A stretch of DNA of 7,113 nucleotides, from positions 1 through 7,113 of the forward strand of contig CALGSR010000294.1 of assembly GCA_937902115.1 (NCBI GenBank), read 5' to 3'. Each line of letters begins with the position of its first letter. Within the stretch, counting starts at the first letter, position 1. A program made the translations under genes and the position numbers. Positions 4,961 to 7,113 of the stretch are shown one piece after another. Origin of the DNA: an uncultured Bacillus sp. GTDB taxonomy: Bacteria > Bacillota > Bacilli > Bacillales > Cytobacillaceae. The notes under the pieces are model-generated. The model had not been told where the DNA came from, searched no databases, and was given only the letters and a program-made list of their open reading frames with translations.

Positions 4961-5743
4961 TTAGAGGGCATTGTTTAAAAAGGTATCCTTTTGTCCCCAT
5001 TGCTCAAACCAATTAATTTGTTCACGTAGTCTAACTACTTCTCCAATTACGATCATACACGGATTTGTTACATGCTCACTCATGGCTGCCTCCGAGGCTG
5101 ATCCAAGGGTGCTTATGACTGTTTTTTGTTTTTCTAATGTTCCCCACTGAATAAAGGCAATAGGTGTTTCCGGACTTTTCCCGCATTGCAGGAGTCTTTC
5201 TTGGATACGGGGCAGATTCTTCACGCCCATATAAATCGCAATGGTATCCACTCCGCTCGCAAGAGTTTCCCATTTAATCCGATCCTCGGCAAAGTTTTTA
5301 CTGTGTCCCGTTACAAAAGCAAAGGAGGAACTAATCTCTCTATGTGTTAACGGAATCCCTGCGTACGCCGAAGCAGCAATGCCGGAAGTTATTCCAGGAA
5401 TAATCTCAAACTCCACTCGATTCTTAGCGAGAAACTCCGCCTCCTCGCCTCCTCTTCCGAAAACGAACGGATCCCCGCCTTTTAATCTCGTAACGATTTT
5501 TCCCTTTTTGGCATGCTTTACGAGTAAATGATTAATGGTTTCCTGCTGCAATACGTGGTAATTTGGAAGTTTTCCGCAAAATATTAATTCCGCATCACCC
5601 TTTGCGTATTCCAGTAATTCCTCGTTTACTAGCCGATCATATAATATGACATCCGCTTTTTTTATACATTTGATCCCTTTAAGGGTGATTAACTCTGGAT
5701 CACCGGGACCTGCACCCACTAAAAATACTTTTGCCACCGCCAA
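4961..5743 (-). CDS. sumT: Uroporphyrinogen-III C-methyltransferase
   Basis: This protein methylates uroporphyrinogen III twice with S-adenosylmethionine to give precorrin-2, the first step to siroheme, the cofactor of sulfite and nitrite reductases. It is a single-domain SUMT of 260 residues; the family is usually 250-280. Motifs are VGAGPGDPELITLKG (9-23), YDRLV (35-39), RLKGGDPFVFGRGGEE (86-101), PGITSG (116-121) and IPLTHR (130-135), then AIYMGV and GEVV towards the end. The C-terminus INWFEQ resembles the Bacillus subtilis operon protein. The start shown is TTG, four bases after GAGAGG; GTG at 5735-5737 is ten bases from the same site and gives a protein that aligns better with the MGKV start of relatives, so either may be right. 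It is the last gene of the sulfate operon; sirB and sirC do not follow. Confidence 0.93.
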   Translation of the reverse strand: MAVAKVFLVGAGPGDPELITLKGIKCIKKADVILYDRLVNEELLEYAKGDAELIFCGKLPNYHVLQQETINHLLVKHAKKGKIVTRLKGGDPFVFGRGGEEAEFLAKNRVEFEIIPGITSGIAASAYAGIPLTHREISSSFAFVTGHSKNFAEDRIKWETLASGVDTIAIYMGVKNLPRIQERLLQCGKSPETPIAFIQWGTLEKQKTVISTLGSASEAAMSEHVTNPCMIVIGEVVRLREQINWFEQWGQKDTFLNNAL

Positions 5744-5791
5744 CCAACCTCTCGTTAAAAATAATTAATATAATTTTCCCTTATATATTAG

Positions 5792-5825
5792 ATAAACCAT
5801 GTCATCTGAAATCGACATGGCTTAT
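5792..5825 (-). other. Intercistronic 12-bp hairpin between cysC and sumT
   Basis: ATAAACCATGTC (5792-5803) faces GACATGGCTTAT (5814-5825) around a 10-base loop. The one imperfect position is a G-U pair in minus-strand RNA but an A-C mismatch on the plus strand, so the structure suits the cysC-sumT transcript. No U-tract follows in that direction, so it is more likely an mRNA stability or processing element, or a partial attenuator, than a full terminator. In the plus direction five T residues follow, but no plus-strand gene needs a terminator here. Confidence 0.55.
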
Positions 5826-5837
5826 TTTTAGACCTTT

Positions 5838-6437
5838 TTAGACCAATCCTTGTTTCTTTAAGTACTGAAATACAATTTCAACACTTTCATCAATACTTTG
5901 TTTATCTGTTTCAACAATTAATTCCGGATTTTCCGGTTCTTCATATGGAGAAGAAATCCCTGTAAAATCTTTAATGATTCCTTGTTTTGCTTTTTCGTAA
6001 AGTCCTTTTGGATCACGTTCTGCACATGTATCAATCGGACATTTTACAAATACTTCAATAAATTCTTTCTCCTCCAACAGATCACGCACAAGATTGCGAT
6101 CCGCTTTGAATGGAGAGATAAAGGCGGTCAATACCGCTTGACCACTGTCAACAAAGAGTTTTGCCACTTCACCAATTCTGCGGATATTTTCTGTCCGATC
6201 CGCTTCAGAAAAACCCAGGTCTTTATTTAATCCATGGCGGATATTATCTCCATCCAATACATAATTTCTTACACTTTCCTGATACAGCTTTCTCGCTACG
6301 GCATTAGCCAAAGTTGATTTCCCTGACCCAGACAGACCTGTAAACCAAATAACAAAACTATTATGTCCATTTTGCTTTCTACGGTCCTCTTTTGTTAATG
6401 ATTGTTCGTGCCAGACGATATTCGTACTTTTCCCCAT
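5838..6437 (-). CDS. cysC: Adenylyl-sulfate (APS) kinase
   Basis: CysC phosphorylates adenylyl sulfate with ATP to form PAPS, the substrate of PAPS reductase in sulfate assimilation. The 199-residue product matches the family length (about 197-205). It shows the P-loop GLSGSGKST (34-42), DGDNIRHGL (62-70), FSEADRTENIRRIGE (76-90), FISPF with the conserved Ser108, DPKGLYEKAKQG (142-153) and FTGISSPYEEP (158-168). The ATG at 6435-6437 is chosen because AGGGGGA lies seven bases upstream and the protein then begins MGKSTNIVWHEQ like relatives. The frame stays open upstream to another ATG at 6524, but that start has no usable ribosome site and the added residues are not family-like. The stop codon lies in a tandem 10-bp repeat (5825-5844). 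It is cotranscribed with sat and sumT. Confidence 0.96.
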   Translation of the reverse strand: MGKSTNIVWHEQSLTKEDRRKQNGHNSFVIWFTGLSGSGKSTLANAVARKLYQESVRNYVLDGDNIRHGLNKDLGFSEADRTENIRRIGEVAKLFVDSGQAVLTAFISPFKADRNLVRDLLEEKEFIEVFVKCPIDTCAERDPKGLYEKAKQGIIKDFTGISSPYEEPENPELIVETDKQSIDESVEIVFQYLKKQGLV

Positions 6438-6478
6438 TCCTATTTCCCCCTGTCTATTAATTACGCCTAATAGGCAGT

Positions 6479-6541
6479 CCGGTACTGACATCCAACTAGC
6501 TGCAGCACCGGTACTAACTAACATATGCTTAACCCGGTACT
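6479..6541. repeat. Three direct copies of AGTACCGG in the sat-cysC gap
   Basis: On the plus strand CCGGTACT occurs at 6479-6486, 6508-6515 and 6534-6541, so repeat starts are 29 and 26 bp apart. On the transcribed strand these read AGTACCGG. The middle copy extends to an imperfect palindrome (AGCACCGGTACT), the left copy sits in an imperfect one (CAGTCCGGTACTG), and a palindrome GCCTAATAGGC (6465-6475) lies next to it. The 125-bp gap is longer than usual within this operon. Function unknown; a regulatory or RNA-folding role is possible. Confidence 0.6.
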
Positions 6542-6562
6542 CTCCCGATTAAAAATTTCACT

Positions 6563-7113
6563 TTATGCTTTCACAGCGTGTCTTCTTAATCCTTCAATGA
6601 GAATTTCCACAACCTCTTTACGACTGAATGTACTTGGCGGAATTTCTCCATTTCGCAATAATTCCCTCACCTTTGTTCCAGAAAGAATGACATGGTTTTC
6701 TTTATCATGCGGGCAAGTTTTTGCTGATGCCATATTTTCGCACTTTGTGCAATAAAAACTGTGTTCAAAGAATAATAGCGTGATTCCTAGTTCGTCAGCA
6801 GTAAAGTTACTGAAAATCTTCTGCGCGTCATAAGTTCCGTAATAATTGCCTACACCAGCATGATCGCGTCCTACAATAAAATGAGTGCAGCCGTAATTCT
6901 TGCGGACCATCGCATGGAAAATAGCTTCCCTCGGACCTGCATAACGCATCGCAGCCGGAAATACCGCTAAAAATACCCGATCGAGCGGATAATAATTTTT
7001 CAACAGAACTTGATAACTTTCCATTCTCACATCTGCAGGAATATCATCTGATTTTGTTTCTCCAACAAGCGGATTCAAGAATAATCCATCCACTGTTTCT
7101 AAAGCTGTTTTTT
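6563..7113 (-). CDS. sat: Sulfate adenylyltransferase (ATP sulfurylase), C-terminal half, cut by the window edge
   Basis: Sat makes adenylyl sulfate and pyrophosphate from sulfate and ATP, the first step of sulfate assimilation. About 182 residues are in the window of roughly 380-390 in the Bacillus family; the frame is open to the right edge, so the N-terminal part with the QxRNPxHxxH-type motif lies outside. Visible family stretches are DGLFLNPLVGETKSDDIP, LAVFPAAMRYAGPREA, HFIVGRDHAGVG, and the cysteine cluster CTKCENMASAKTCPH, which in bacterial homologues such as the Thermus enzyme binds zinc. The end reads LSGTKVRELLRNGEIPP with a short tail, and no APS kinase domain is fused because cysC follows as a separate gene. 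It is the first visible gene of the operon; cysH and cysP would be expected beyond the edge. Confidence 0.96.
   Translation of the reverse strand, partial: KTALETVDGLFLNPLVGETKSDDIPADVRMESYQVLLKNYYPLDRVFLAVFPAAMRYAGPREAIFHAMVRKNYGCTHFIVGRDHAGVGNYYGTYDAQKIFSNFTADELGITLLFFEHSFYCTKCENMASAKTCPHDKENHVILSGTKVRELLRNGEIPPSTFSRKEVVEILIEGLRRHAVKA

Noticed and set aside
6438..6524. In-frame N-terminal extension of cysC by 29 residues from an ATG at 6524
   Set aside because: There is no usable ribosome binding site before it, the extra residues do not look like the APS kinase family, and the ATG at 6437 has a good site and gives the family length.
6479..6541. CRISPR-like array
   Set aside because: The repeats are only 8 bp with three copies and 18-21 bp between them, and no cas gene is present; far too short for a CRISPR.

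Overview
The window looks like chromosomal DNA of a low-GC Gram-positive bacterium of the Bacillaceae. The coding regions are AT-rich, Shine-Dalgarno sequences are strong (AGGAGG type), TTG and GTG starts are used, terminators are U-rich hairpins, and the gene content (sat-cysC-sumT, xpaC-telA) matches Bacillus relatives. All recognisable genes but one lie on the minus strand, so the order below follows transcription from the right edge leftwards.

Right part (4853-7113): the 3' half of sat (ATP sulfurylase, running off the window edge), cysC (APS kinase) and sumT (uroporphyrinogen-III C-methyltransferase) form an assimilatory sulfate-reduction operon closed by a hairpin terminator. Sat and CysC activate sulfate to APS and then PAPS. 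SumT starts the siroheme branch needed by sulfite reductase. In Bacillus subtilis the same order continues with sirB and sirC, which are absent here. The sat-cysC gap (125 bp) carries three copies of AGTACCGG, and the cysC-sumT gap carries a 12-bp hairpin.

Middle (2825-4760): xpaC and telA (yaaN-like), three bases apart, sit behind a sequence resembling an ECF sigma (SigW-type) promoter that overlaps a perfect palindrome. This suggests a cell-envelope-stress operon. A hairpin terminator follows telA.

Left-middle (1602-2777): a universal stress protein gene, then a GlcG/HbpS-family gene, then an unusually elaborate 64-nt hairpin that ends in a U-tract. Inverted repeats lie at or beside both promoter regions.

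Left (1-1601): an alpha/beta hydrolase strongly resembling 2-hydroxymuconate-semialdehyde (meta-cleavage) hydrolases, with a long leader containing repeated TTTGTTCAAACAA palindromes. It converges on a plus-strand gene for an unrecognised 73-residue protein, and the two share a 21-bp bidirectional terminator. Bases 1-217 hold no gene I can support. The longest open frames entering from the left edge stop by base 60.

The gene content is mostly ordinary core or near-core Bacillaceae material, and I see no phage, IS element, CRISPR, toxin-antitoxin or defence system. The points worth a second look are non-coding: regulatory palindromes, the structured RNA hairpin, the sat-cysC repeats, and the orphan meta-cleavage hydrolase.
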